From CAYQTE01 sp964420285 (GTDB lineage: Bacteria > Planctomycetota > Phycisphaerae > Tepidisphaerales > Tepidisphaeraceae): DNA of 6,939 bases. Every line of letters begins with the position of its first letter. Position 1 is the first letter of the stretch. The stretch lies in the NCBI GenBank assembly GCA_964420285.1, contig CAYQTE010000135.1, positions 1-6,939 on the forward strand. Direction: 5' to 3'. Below the pieces are notes generated by a model that saw only the letters and a program-made list of their open reading frames with translations, had not been told where the DNA came from and ran no database searches. The position numbers were made by a program, and so were the translations under genes. Of this stretch, positions 1 through 5,176 are shown piece after piece.

Positions 1-39
1 CCGCCGGTAAGTCACATCGGGAATAGTCACGGTCGCCAT
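1..39 (-). CDS. N-terminal fragment of a separate gene, possibly a small antitoxin-like protein
   Basis: An ATG at 39-37 follows an AGGAG ribosome binding site (complement of 47-51) with a 7-base spacer, and the frame stays open to the window edge. Only 13 residues are visible, MATVTIPDVTYRR. Short N-termini of the form M-A-T-V-T-I-P-D/E are frequent in ribbon-helix-helix type antitoxins, but 13 residues cannot prove this. The gene lies on the same strand as the RNA-repair operon and just downstream of the rtcA remnant, with its own candidate promoter upstream, so it need not belong to the operon. The start is well supported; the identity is a guess. Confidence 0.5.
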   Translation of the reverse strand, partial: MATVTIPDVTYRR

Positions 40-67
40 AGTGAGTCTCCTGATTACGGTCTTAGAG

Positions 68-76
68 ATTCTATCA
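68..76 (-). promoter_or_regulatory. Candidate extended -10 promoter for the left-edge gene
   Basis: Read on the minus strand this is TGATAGAAT, an extended -10 (TG-N-TAGAAT) that differs from TATAAT at one position. It lies about 30 bases upstream of the left-edge start codon, at a sensible distance. No convincing -35 box is seen at 16-18 bases. The match is suggestive only. Confidence 0.35.
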
Positions 77-112
77 CAATTGCCGCAAGAAGGCAGCAAA
101 CGCGCCTAGGCC

Positions 113-120
113 AACGCCGC
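113..120. repeat. Target-site duplication, left copy
   Basis: AACGCCGC directly abuts the left inverted repeat and is repeated exactly at 339-346. Confidence 0.75.
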
Positions 121-172
121 GAGTGTGCCCGATTTTCCGGGCAAACATAAGTCGATGCCGGCCAAGCTCTTT

Positions 173-212
173 CCCCCTCCCCTGGTATTCCGGGGGAGGG
201 TCGGGGTGGGGG
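173..212. repeat. GC-rich C-run/G-run repeat, copy 1
   Basis: A run of C-rich sequence, the core TGGTATTCC, then a G-rich run ending in five G residues. It is self-complementary around the core. It resembles short interspersed repeats common in planctomycete, cyanobacterial and related genomes; that comparison is from memory, not a search. It forms one arm of the 121-338 element. Confidence 0.7.
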
Positions 213-265
213 CCGCCCGTGGCGACGCTCGATGCCCGTCAAGCGATGGAGCGCCGCGCGAAAAA

Positions 266-303
266 CCCCCACCTCAGTCCTCCCCCGGCGTACCAGGGGA
301 GGA
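266..303. repeat. GC-rich C-run/G-run repeat, copy 2 (inverted)
   Basis: The reverse complement of this stretch reads TCCTCCCCTGGTACGCCGG followed by a G-rich tail, closely matching copy 1 at 173-212. The copies are similar but not identical, as expected of a family repeat rather than a recent local duplication. Confidence 0.7.
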
Positions 304-338
304 TGAAAAGGCGGCCTCCCGGAAATTCGGGCACTCTC

Positions 339-346
339 AACGCCGC
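339..346. repeat. Target-site duplication, right copy
   Basis: AACGCCGC directly abuts the right inverted repeat and is identical to 113-120. An 8-base duplication indicates insertion by a transposase making an 8-base stagger. Confidence 0.75.
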
Positions 347-461
347 ATACCGAGGCCAACCCCAAATCTTGTATCTGCCCGCCGCCTTCGCCGATGGAGC
401 CATCGATGAGGATCATAGGAGGCACCAGCCCCTCCCGTTCGAGATTTGTCGACGGACGCAA

Positions 462-1307
462 TTACCTTACGCTCGCCGGATTTGGAAGCCGCGCTGCCGT
501 TTCGCACAGAATTTCCATCGCCCGAGTTTTCAGATCGTCGAATACCGCACGCGTATCGGCAGGTGTGACCTGCAGACCGCCGTCGATGACTCTAATCCTG
601 TGTCTTAATTCTGCCAAGTCTGGAGTTTCCTTACCGCCGTTGTGGGCGATTGCGTGCCTGACCAATTTCGCTACTTTGACGCCGTGGTTATCCCAAGCAT
701 CGTTAGCAAGTTGCGGGCCATATGCCTTAGACAAATCCACTAGAAATGCGCGGCCGATACGGTACCGCGGCTGGTTTGTGACGCGCCGAAAACACGACAG
801 GACGAAATCCTCATAGGCAAAAAAGACATCGGCAAGGGCAATTCGCTGCGATGACCACACAGCCATCAAAAATTCTGGATGGGCCAGCATTTCGCGCCAC
901 CCAGCCTGCCGATCGTATCGAATCGGATTCAATCGTTTCGCCTCAAGTATTTCGCCGTTAATGAACAGAATTGCTTGGTCTAGCGATTGCCTCTGGCCAG
1001 CCGACAACGGGGGTTGAACCATTTGTCCCAGGCGCGTCGCACACGCATCGAGGATGCGTGCCGCACTCGGTTGATTATCGTTGAGCAATCCATCTGCAAA
1101 GGCGGTGAGTGTTTCCACGACAAGCCATGGAAGTCTCGCGGCATTTGCCGCTCCCTTCCAACTTGCGCCAAGGTTGAGCGCCAAGTCTTCCACCGCCCAG
1201 TTTTCTGCCTCTTTCATGAACGCTTTCGCCCAGTCGTGGTCGAAAAATGAGTTATAAGAATCGAGGCTCTGGTCAACAAAAAGCTGTTTGCTTGGCTCGT
1301 TCTTCAT
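462..1307 (-). CDS. Unrecognised protein with a HEPN-type R-x4-H motif, in the RNA-repair operon
   Basis: Start chosen at ATG 1307-1305 (MKNEPSKQLF) because it has a strong AGGAGGTG site (complement of 1312-1319) four bases upstream; a start at 1346 would lie inside rtcB and lacks one. The product is 281 residues, cytoplasmic by appearance, with no signal peptide or membrane segment. It looks largely helical. Near residues 210-225 it reads KLVRHAIAHNGG, an R217-x4-H222 motif of the kind forming the active site of HEPN ribonucleases. An acidic, aromatic-rich helix (YEDFVLSC, 165-172) precedes it, as in many HEPN folds. The classical N after R is replaced by H. The gene starts 16 bases after the rtcB stop and is almost certainly co-transcribed. 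HEPN nucleases commonly leave 2',3'-cyclic phosphate ends, the substrate of RtcB, so an RNA-cleaving or RNA-binding partner role is plausible. HEPN domains can also be inactive. The family assignment rests on the motif alone; the gene itself is secure. Confidence 0.75.
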   Translation of the reverse strand: MKNEPSKQLFVDQSLDSYNSFFDHDWAKAFMKEAENWAVEDLALNLGASWKGAANAARLPWLVVETLTAFADGLLNDNQPSAARILDACATRLGQMVQPPLSAGQRQSLDQAILFINGEILEAKRLNPIRYDRQAGWREMLAHPEFLMAVWSSQRIALADVFFAYEDFVLSCFRRVTNQPRYRIGRAFLVDLSKAYGPQLANDAWDNHGVKVAKLVRHAIAHNGGKETPDLAELRHRIRVIDGGLQVTPADTRAVFDDLKTRAMEILCETAARLPNPASVR

Positions 1308-1323
1308 ACTGCACCTCCTCCGC

Positions 1324-2826
1324 TCAGTCATCCGCCTTATCCCCATCCTTAATCACGAACCGCGCGTTGAGTTTTGCCACGGTGGTTGCCAATCCGGCCG
1401 TTTCCACGGATTTCACGACCTCGTTGAAATCCTTGTACGCATCCGGCGCCTCGTCTTTGGGGTACTGCCGACAATTGCTCAGGATATCGCATTGGAGAAG
1501 TTCCTCATCAATCGCGGCCTGGTCGAGGCGGCGGATGGCGTCTTTTCGGCCCATTTGCCGGCCGGCGCCGTGGTTGACGCTGTAGCAACTCTTCTCCGCG
1601 CCCTCGGCGGCGACCATGACGACGGAACCTTCGCGCGGGTTGCCGGGGAGAAGAATCGGGTGGCCGGTGGATTCGAAGGGCGTGCCTTTGAGGCCGGGAT
1701 GGCCGGCGGGGAAGGCTCGCGTGGCGCCTTTGCGATGGACCCAGGCGAGGCGGTTATCGACGATTTCCTTGCGGGCGATGTTGTGGCTGATGAAGTAGAC
1801 CAGCGTGCCGGCTGTGCCGGGGATGATCTCCCGGAACGCTTCCAGAACCTGCGCGTTGATCAGCATGTGATTGACGGTCGCGAAATTCGCACCGAGGGCC
1901 ATGTCGTCGAGATAGGCATCGGCCTGCGGCGTACCCAGCGGCGCGTAGACCAGTTCGCGGTCGTCGCCGGGAAGGGGAATGCTCCAGGTGGCGAAATGCT
2001 CCTGAAGGGATCGGAATTGTCCCATCGCAAGGTTGTGGCCGTAGCCGCGCGAGCCGCAATGGGAGAGGAACGCGACGCAGCCGTCTTTAAGGCCGAAGGC
2101 GGCGGCCGTGGCCTGGGCGTGTTTGTTCTTGGCGATGGAAACGATTTCGCATTCGCCGAAATGGTTGCCGCCGCCGTAACTGCCGAGCTGTTGGATTTTT
2201 TCATCGAAGGAGCTGAGTTGCGCCTTGTAAAGATGCTTCTCGAGGCGCAGGTCCAGCGACTCGGGTGAATCATCGTGGCCGACGTGAAAGCTGTCTTCGC
2301 ATCGGGATGCCCAATCCGGCGGAATGCCCAGCGAATCGCACACTTCGACGCTCGCGCCGCGGGTGACGACCTTCATACCCATGTCCCGGCCGACCTTGCG
2401 GCTGCGCGGCGCGCAGCGCTGCCCGCGTCCGGCCCCGGTGGGAAGACGCCGGCCGATGGCATCGATCAGTTCGCGCCGAATATCGCGCCCCGCGACGATT
2501 TCCGCGGGGATGTCCAATTGCAGGAGGCTCATCGAGCATTTGATATCCACGCCGACCGGCCCGGGATAGATATGCGTCGGCGAGACCATGACGCACCCGA
2601 CCGGCGCGCCGTAGCCGACGTGCGCATCCGGGTTAAGCACCAGGTCGCTGACGCCGGGCGCGAGGCGCGAGTTGATGGCCTGCTGAAGGCACTTGGCATC
2701 GAGCCCGGCCCGAATGGCGTTGGTGCCGATGACGGTGATGGGCGAGCGGTCCTTGACCGGCAGAATGCCGACGGCCGATTCGGTCGCGATGATATGCGGA
2801 TTGGTGGATTCGCGGGTTTGGGTCAC
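1324..2826 (-). CDS. rtcB: RtcB, RNA-splicing/RNA-repair ligase
   Basis: This 500-residue protein is a full-length RtcB. RtcB uses GTP and divalent metal to join RNA ends carrying 2',3'-cyclic or 3' phosphate to 5'-hydroxyl ends in the cytoplasm. Visible motifs: DAH (67-69) in NPDAHVGYGAPVG; GVDIKCS with metal-ligand C97; GGGNH (218-222); SHCGSRGYGH with H256; SHNIA with H348; VNHGAGR with H419, corresponding to the histidine that is guanylylated; and DEAPDAYKD (458-466). Nearly all metal and nucleotide ligands are therefore present and the enzyme should be active. The variant GVDIKCSM replaces the usual GVDIGCGM. The start is GTG at 2826-2824, with GAGGTG (complement of 2832-2837) five bases upstream. 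It follows the fourth Y RNA by only 18 bases and precedes the HEPN-like gene by 16, so it is embedded in the rsr operon. Confidence 0.96.
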   Translation of the reverse strand: MTQTRESTNPHIIATESAVGILPVKDRSPITVIGTNAIRAGLDAKCLQQAINSRLAPGVSDLVLNPDAHVGYGAPVGCVMVSPTHIYPGPVGVDIKCSMSLLQLDIPAEIVAGRDIRRELIDAIGRRLPTGAGRGQRCAPRSRKVGRDMGMKVVTRGASVEVCDSLGIPPDWASRCEDSFHVGHDDSPESLDLRLEKHLYKAQLSSFDEKIQQLGSYGGGNHFGECEIVSIAKNKHAQATAAAFGLKDGCVAFLSHCGSRGYGHNLAMGQFRSLQEHFATWSIPLPGDDRELVYAPLGTPQADAYLDDMALGANFATVNHMLINAQVLEAFREIIPGTAGTLVYFISHNIARKEIVDNRLAWVHRKGATRAFPAGHPGLKGTPFESTGHPILLPGNPREGSVVMVAAEGAEKSCYSVNHGAGRQMGRKDAIRRLDQAAIDEELLQCDILSNCRQYPKDEAPDAYKDFNEVVKSVETAGLATTVAKLNARFVIKDGDKADD

Positions 2827-2839
2827 GACAGCACCTCAC

Positions 2840-2844
2840 AAAAA
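2840..2844 (-). terminator. T-run after Y RNA IV closing stem
   Basis: Five T residues on the minus strand immediately follow the GCGCGA/TCGCGC closing stem. A stem plus T-run is terminator-like, but the stem's two strands are far apart and rtcB must be read through from the same promoter. Partial attenuation or 3'-end processing is more likely than full termination. Confidence 0.3.
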
Positions 2845-2969
2845 GCGCGACAAGTAGTGCGGAAACATCGCTCTACCAACTGAGCTACGGCCTCGATCTG
2901 GCAGTCAGTGGCCAATGAAGCCGACGGGATTCGAACCCGCGACATATGTAGTTCCAGCGGCATTCGCGC
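2845..2969 (-). ncRNA. Y RNA IV with permuted tRNA-like module (YrlA-type)
   Basis: The ends pair perfectly (GCGCGA at 2969-2964 with TCGCGC at 2850-2845). Inside come the shared CGAATGCCG and then GGAACTACAT, which pairs with ATGTTTCC on the other strand (4+4 base pairs, two-base bulge). The tRNA-like part follows in permuted order: T arm (2924-2940, loop TTCGAAT), an imperfect acceptor-like stem closed by a loop (2888-2923), and a canonical D arm (2870-2885, GCTCAGTTGGTAGAGC). There is no anticodon arm; the Ro-type stem takes its place. The 3' strand carries CACTACTTGTCG, which resembles the Ro-binding strand of animal Y RNAs. A five-T run (2844-2840) follows the closing stem, which could end or process the RNA just before the rtcB ribosome binding site. 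Confidence 0.85.
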
Positions 2970-2991
2970 CGTATTCGAGCACAATCAAAAG

Positions 2992-3120
2992 ACGGCGACA
3001 ATCGTTGAAGAAACTTCGAGTCGTTGCTCTATCCAATTGAGCTACCGGCCGTGTTGCCACAGTCGGGCGGGACTTGAACCCGCAACCTACGAGTTATGTA
3101 GTTCCTTCGGCATTCGCCGT
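2992..3120 (-). ncRNA. Y RNA III with permuted tRNA-like module (YrlA-type)
   Basis: This is the clearest of the four. The ends pair perfectly (ACGGCGA at 3120-3114 with TCGCCGT at 2998-2992). GAAGGAACT pairs with AGTTTCTTC over nine positions with one G-U. In order follow a T arm (3067-3083, five-pair stem, loop TTCAAGT), an acceptor-like hairpin capped by a GCAA tetraloop (3045-3066, eight pairs with one mismatch), and a canonical D arm (3026-3042, GCTCAATTGGATAGAGC). A tRNA read from the D arm onward would lack an anticodon arm, so this is a tRNA mimic and not a tRNA. The shared CGAATGCCG and TTGTCG motifs frame it. CTTTT follows the 3' end. A small GC hairpin (3128-3141) lies just upstream. 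Confidence 0.88.
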
Positions 3121-3161
3121 TCTTCCCCCGGCCTTCGCCGGCGGAATTCATATCATAACAA

Positions 3162-3281
3162 CGGCCGCGACAATTGTTGGTGAGAGTCACGCGAGCGGCT
3201 TTGGCCATCCGCGAGGCGGGGTTCGAACCCGCTGGGGCTTGCGCCCTTCACCATGTACTCCCAGCCGGCATTCGCTGGCCG
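3162..3281 (-). ncRNA. Y RNA II, tRNA-like module partly degenerate
   Basis: The ends pair as CGGCC-A-GCGA with TCGC-GGCCG (nine pairs, one bulged A). CGAATGCCG and TTGTCG are conserved. GGGAGT pairs with ACTCTC. A perfect T-arm mimic (3216-3232, five-pair stem, loop TTCGAAC) is present. The other arms differ from units III and IV: before the T arm lies a GGGC-GCAA-GCCC hairpin, and after it a CGCG/GGC stem with a symmetrical internal loop replaces the acceptor and D arms. No GCTC...GAGC D arm is seen. It may be a diverged effector module or a decaying copy. Confidence 0.75.
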
Positions 3282-3303
3282 ATTTTCGTTCTACGACATT
3301 ACA

Positions 3304-3372
3304 CAGGCCGACAAATTCAATTTGGCGAGACCTCACATGGGGTAAATGTAGTCCCGACCGGCATTCGGCCTG
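3304..3372 (-). ncRNA. Y RNA I, minimal Ro-binding stem without tRNA-like module
   Basis: A 69-base unit whose ends pair perfectly over eight bases (CAGGCCGA at 3372-3365 with TCGGCCTG at 3311-3304). It keeps CGAATGCCG at the 5' side, TTGTCG at the 3' side, and GGGACTACAT pairing with ATGT and TCTC. Where units III and IV carry a tRNA-like domain, this one has only a seven-base loop, TTACCCC. It therefore looks like the Ro-binding half alone. It is the first unit after rsr. Confidence 0.72.
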
Positions 3373-3376
3373 AAAG

Positions 3377-3406
3377 CCGCCGGCGCGATTTTCAACGCGC
3401 CGGCGG
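3377..3406 (-). other. Strong 11-base-pair hairpin just after rsr
   Basis: CCGCCGGCGCG and its perfect complement flank an eight-base loop, starting seven bases after the rsr stop. The minus-strand sequence after it (CTTTCAGG) has no T-run, so it is not a convincing intrinsic terminator. It could stabilise the rsr 3' end, mark a processing point releasing the Y RNAs, or weaken readthrough. Confidence 0.6.
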
Positions 3407-3413
3407 TGTTGTG

Positions 3414-4994
3414 TTACAAGGCCACCGCTTCAATCACGCCAACCCAGTGCCGCGTATTGAGCGTTCCTTTGGAGAACTCGGCGATCACGTCAAAGACGCG
3501 GTCTCCAAATCCGCCGATGTTGAGAATGTCCGGGCGCTCGACCGCCTGCGCCGTTGCATACGGCTGCACATCGATGCAGACGAGCTTGGCGCCCGGGTTG
3601 CGCGCCTTGAACGTCGCCCACTGATTCATCGTCTCGGTGCGTCCGCCGCCGAATCGGCCGTAATGCGGCGAATCGACCCAGGACTCGTTGTCCGAGACGT
3701 AAATCAGCAGATCGCCCGTGGCATTGCGGCGATTCAATTCCGCCAGCGGCGCCGAGCAGTTGGTGCCGCCGCACGGCAGTGACGCCAAAACCCTGGCATT
3801 GGTCATAATGCTGTCCCGCGGGTTCAGCGAGACGTTCACCACCTTGCTTTCAAACGGCAAGACCTCGGCCCGACGGCTGGTGCGCAAAACCGTGGCCGCA
3901 ACCAGCGCCGCCACATCGACACAGCGCACGGCCGTCGTCGCACCCTTGCGCACGCCGGTGATGGGCGAATGCATCGATCCCGAAACGTCGGGGAAGACAT
4001 AGACGCCGCGTCCGCCGGCCAGGTCGGCCACGTTCTCGGTCGCGATTTCCATCGCGTCCTGGAGCGCATCGCGCACTTCCGCCGGCACATCGGCGACCAC
4101 CTGGCTGAAAGCGACCATCAACTGGTACGGGAAGACCCGTGCCTTGCCGATGGCGTCGCGGTCGCGCAAGCGGGCAGCGATGACCTTGGCCAAATCCGCG
4201 TCCTGAAACACGCCGTGCCGCGCGAACGTGTTCAGGTTCATCCGCGTCATCTGCCACGAGGCATTGGACGCGATGGTTTTCCAGTCTTCCGCCGAAAGCT
4301 CCAGGCTGGTGAGCATCTGGAACGGAACATCCGGCACGGCCTTGGACCGGCTGGTCTTAAACGCCTCGTACTGCTTGACCAGTTCCGGCAGGTCATTTGC
4401 GTTGTGCGGCTGGCCAATCAGGTAGCCATAGAGAGCGGCGCGCGACGCGGTGGCCGGCTTGGGGTGAACCATGCGGATGACATCGGCGAGGCTCGGATCA
4501 TTGCCGACGGAGGCGCGGAAGATCCGCTCATCGGAACTGCGATCGAACCACGCCTGCACCAGGCGCTTGGGCAGGGTGCCAAGGCTCTTGCGCCCGACGG
4601 TTCCGGAGCGCATGATCTGCACGAAATTGCGCAGCATGCGGCCGTCGTCGATGACGCGATCGAACACCTCCGCCAGCAAACCGGGACCGCGCTGGCTCAG
4701 CACGGCGCACAACAGCGCCGGCATGTCCTTCATGTGCCCCTGCGTGCGGGCGAAGATCGCGGCGCGGGCGATGAATTCCGGCTCGACTTCCGGATGTGCG
4801 CAGAGATCCAGGATCGTCTTGAGCTGCTCATCGGCCGACGCATAGAACGTCGCGTTCAGGCAGCCGGTCGCGGCATACTGCGCCAGGGCCGCCTTGGGCG
4901 AGAGGGCGTAGGCCAGACCGCCGGCTTCATTGACGGCGTCAGCGGCCGGAACAAACCGGCCGATCAGCGACTTGAAAAGCGTCTTGTTTGCCAT
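3414..4994 (-). CDS. rsr: Rsr, bacterial Ro60 homologue (TROVE and VWA domains)
   Basis: The 526-residue product has the Ro60 plan: an N-terminal TROVE ring of helical repeats (about residues 5-320) and a C-terminal von Willebrand A domain (about 325-505). The length matches Ro60 proteins. The metal-ion adhesion site is complete: D336-x-S338-x-S340 in FPDVSGSM, T411 in CGGTNCS and D435 in YVSDNESW. Ro60 proteins bind Y RNAs on the outside of the ring and single-stranded ends of misfolded RNA in its hole; bacterial ones can tether polynucleotide phosphorylase through a Y RNA. The start is ATG 4994-4992 (MANKTLFKSL) because AGGAG (complement of 5001-5005) lies six bases upstream. An in-frame ATG at 5042 overlaps the sigma-54 promoter and lies upstream of the predicted transcription start, so it cannot be used from that promoter. 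It is the first gene of the operon. Confidence 0.95.
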   Translation of the reverse strand: MANKTLFKSLIGRFVPAADAVNEAGGLAYALSPKAALAQYAATGCLNATFYASADEQLKTILDLCAHPEVEPEFIARAAIFARTQGHMKDMPALLCAVLSQRGPGLLAEVFDRVIDDGRMLRNFVQIMRSGTVGRKSLGTLPKRLVQAWFDRSSDERIFRASVGNDPSLADVIRMVHPKPATASRAALYGYLIGQPHNANDLPELVKQYEAFKTSRSKAVPDVPFQMLTSLELSAEDWKTIASNASWQMTRMNLNTFARHGVFQDADLAKVIAARLRDRDAIGKARVFPYQLMVAFSQVVADVPAEVRDALQDAMEIATENVADLAGGRGVYVFPDVSGSMHSPITGVRKGATTAVRCVDVAALVAATVLRTSRRAEVLPFESKVVNVSLNPRDSIMTNARVLASLPCGGTNCSAPLAELNRRNATGDLLIYVSDNESWVDSPHYGRFGGGRTETMNQWATFKARNPGAKLVCIDVQPYATAQAVERPDILNIGGFGDRVFDVIAEFSKGTLNTRHWVGVIEAVAL

Positions 4995-5026
4995 GGTCGT
5001 CTCCTGTTGAATCCGAGGGTCTCTAC

Positions 5027-5041
5027 GCAGGCGGCGTGCCA
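5027..5041 (-). promoter_or_regulatory. Sigma-54 (-24/-12) promoter of the rsr-rtcB operon
   Basis: On the minus strand it reads TGGCACGCCGCCTGC. The invariant GG and GC dinucleotides are spaced by exactly 10 bases and the -24 element TGGCAC is perfect; the -12 element is CTGC instead of TTGC. Transcription would start near 5015, about 20 bases before the rsr ATG, leaving the AGGAG site inside the leader. It faces away from rtcR, which encodes the sigma-54 activator expected to drive it. Confidence 0.88.
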
Positions 5042-5093
5042 TGGGACGGAAAATCGAAGGACTCTCGCGTAACCCCTTTTATCAGAGCAAGTT

Positions 5094-5110
5094 GCGATCG
5101 CGTGGATCGC
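5094..5110. promoter_or_regulatory. Candidate upstream activator site, inverted repeat GCGAT-N7-ATCGC
   Basis: GCGAT (5094-5098) and ATCGC (5106-5110) are inverted repeats separated by seven bases. They lie about 80-95 bases upstream of the predicted sigma-54 start, the usual distance for an activator site. No RtcR consensus is known to me that would confirm it. Confidence 0.35.
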
Positions 5111-5159
5111 CTGCCCGGCACCCGCAATCGCCCCGAGGTATTTATCCAAACAGATAATG

Positions 5160-5169
5160 TTGTATACAA
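5160..5169. promoter_or_regulatory. Palindrome TTGTATACAA just upstream of rtcR
   Basis: This perfect 10-base palindrome lies seven bases before the rtcR start, in an AT-rich patch (5140-5170). It includes TATACAAT, a possible -10 element for rtcR, and would be about 145-155 bases upstream of the sigma-54 start. It may be an rtcR promoter core, an operator, or a second activator site. No good -35 box accompanies it. Confidence 0.35.
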
Positions 5170-5176
5170 TGGGAGA

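Larger units (their letters stand above)
121..338. mobile_element. MITE-like palindromic element with terminal inverted repeats
   Basis: The ends at 121-141 and 318-338 are inverted copies matching at 19 of 21 positions. Inside lie two further inverted copies of a C-run/G-run repeat (173-212 and 266-303), each containing CCTCCCC, a short spacer and GGGGGAGG. The element is bounded on both sides by the same 8 bases, AACGCCGC. It is 218 bases long, has no credible coding sequence, and could fold as RNA into one long hairpin. This is what a non-autonomous, transposase-mobilised miniature element looks like. I cannot assign the parent IS family from the ends. Confidence 0.8.
54..416 (-). pseudogene. 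rtcA: Remnant of rtcA (RNA 3'-terminal phosphate cyclase), 5' end only
   Basis: The frame starts with ATG at 416-414 and reads MILIDGSIGEGGGQI, which is the conserved N-terminus of RtcA cyclases. RtcA converts RNA 3'-phosphate to 2',3'-cyclic phosphate. After GGGQI (around base 372) similarity stops: the expected L-R-T/S-A-L-x-L-S continuation is replaced by QDLGLASV and then by sequence from an inserted palindromic element. The frame ends at 54 after about 120 codons, against roughly 340 in intact RtcA, so catalysis is impossible. If the 121-338 element and one copy of its target duplication are removed, the frame would still stop after about 38 codons. The deletion that removed most of rtcA is therefore separate from, and probably older than, the insertion. 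The remnant begins 45 bases after the preceding gene's stop, the usual rtcBA order with one gene between. No good Shine-Dalgarno sequence precedes it. Confidence 0.75.

Noticed and set aside
113..346. Direct and inverted repeats considered as a CRISPR array
   Set aside because: Only two repeat copies, inverted relative to each other and within one palindromic element; there is no repeat-spacer periodicity.
1288..2883. Long plus-strand frames opposite rtcB
   Set aside because: Complementary shadows of a gene whose conserved motifs are all on the minus strand.
2870..3083. Apparent tRNA genes on the minus strand (D arm at 3026-3042 followed by T arm at 2924-2940)
   Set aside because: Joining the D arm of one unit to the T arm of the next gives a mismatched acceptor stem, no anticodon arm of normal size and no CCA. 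The pairing of unit ends and the repeated Ro-type motifs place the T arm before the D arm in each RNA, so these are permuted mimics and not tRNAs.
2908..3782. Open frames on the plus strand across the non-coding array and the rsr 3' end
   Set aside because: They run through repeated RNA structures and opposite to rsr, have low-complexity or arginine-rich products with no recognisable family, and are chance frames in GC-rich DNA.
3969..5072. A 367-codon plus-strand frame opposite rsr
   Set aside because: Shadow of rsr; the TROVE and VWA motifs are all on the minus strand, and this frame would also run across the sigma-54 promoter.
5111..5127. Plus-strand sigma-54-like sequence CCGGCACCCGCAATCGC
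   Set aside because: The GG to GC spacing is 11 and not 10, and the -12 part does not fit, so it is not a usable -24/-12 promoter for rtcR.
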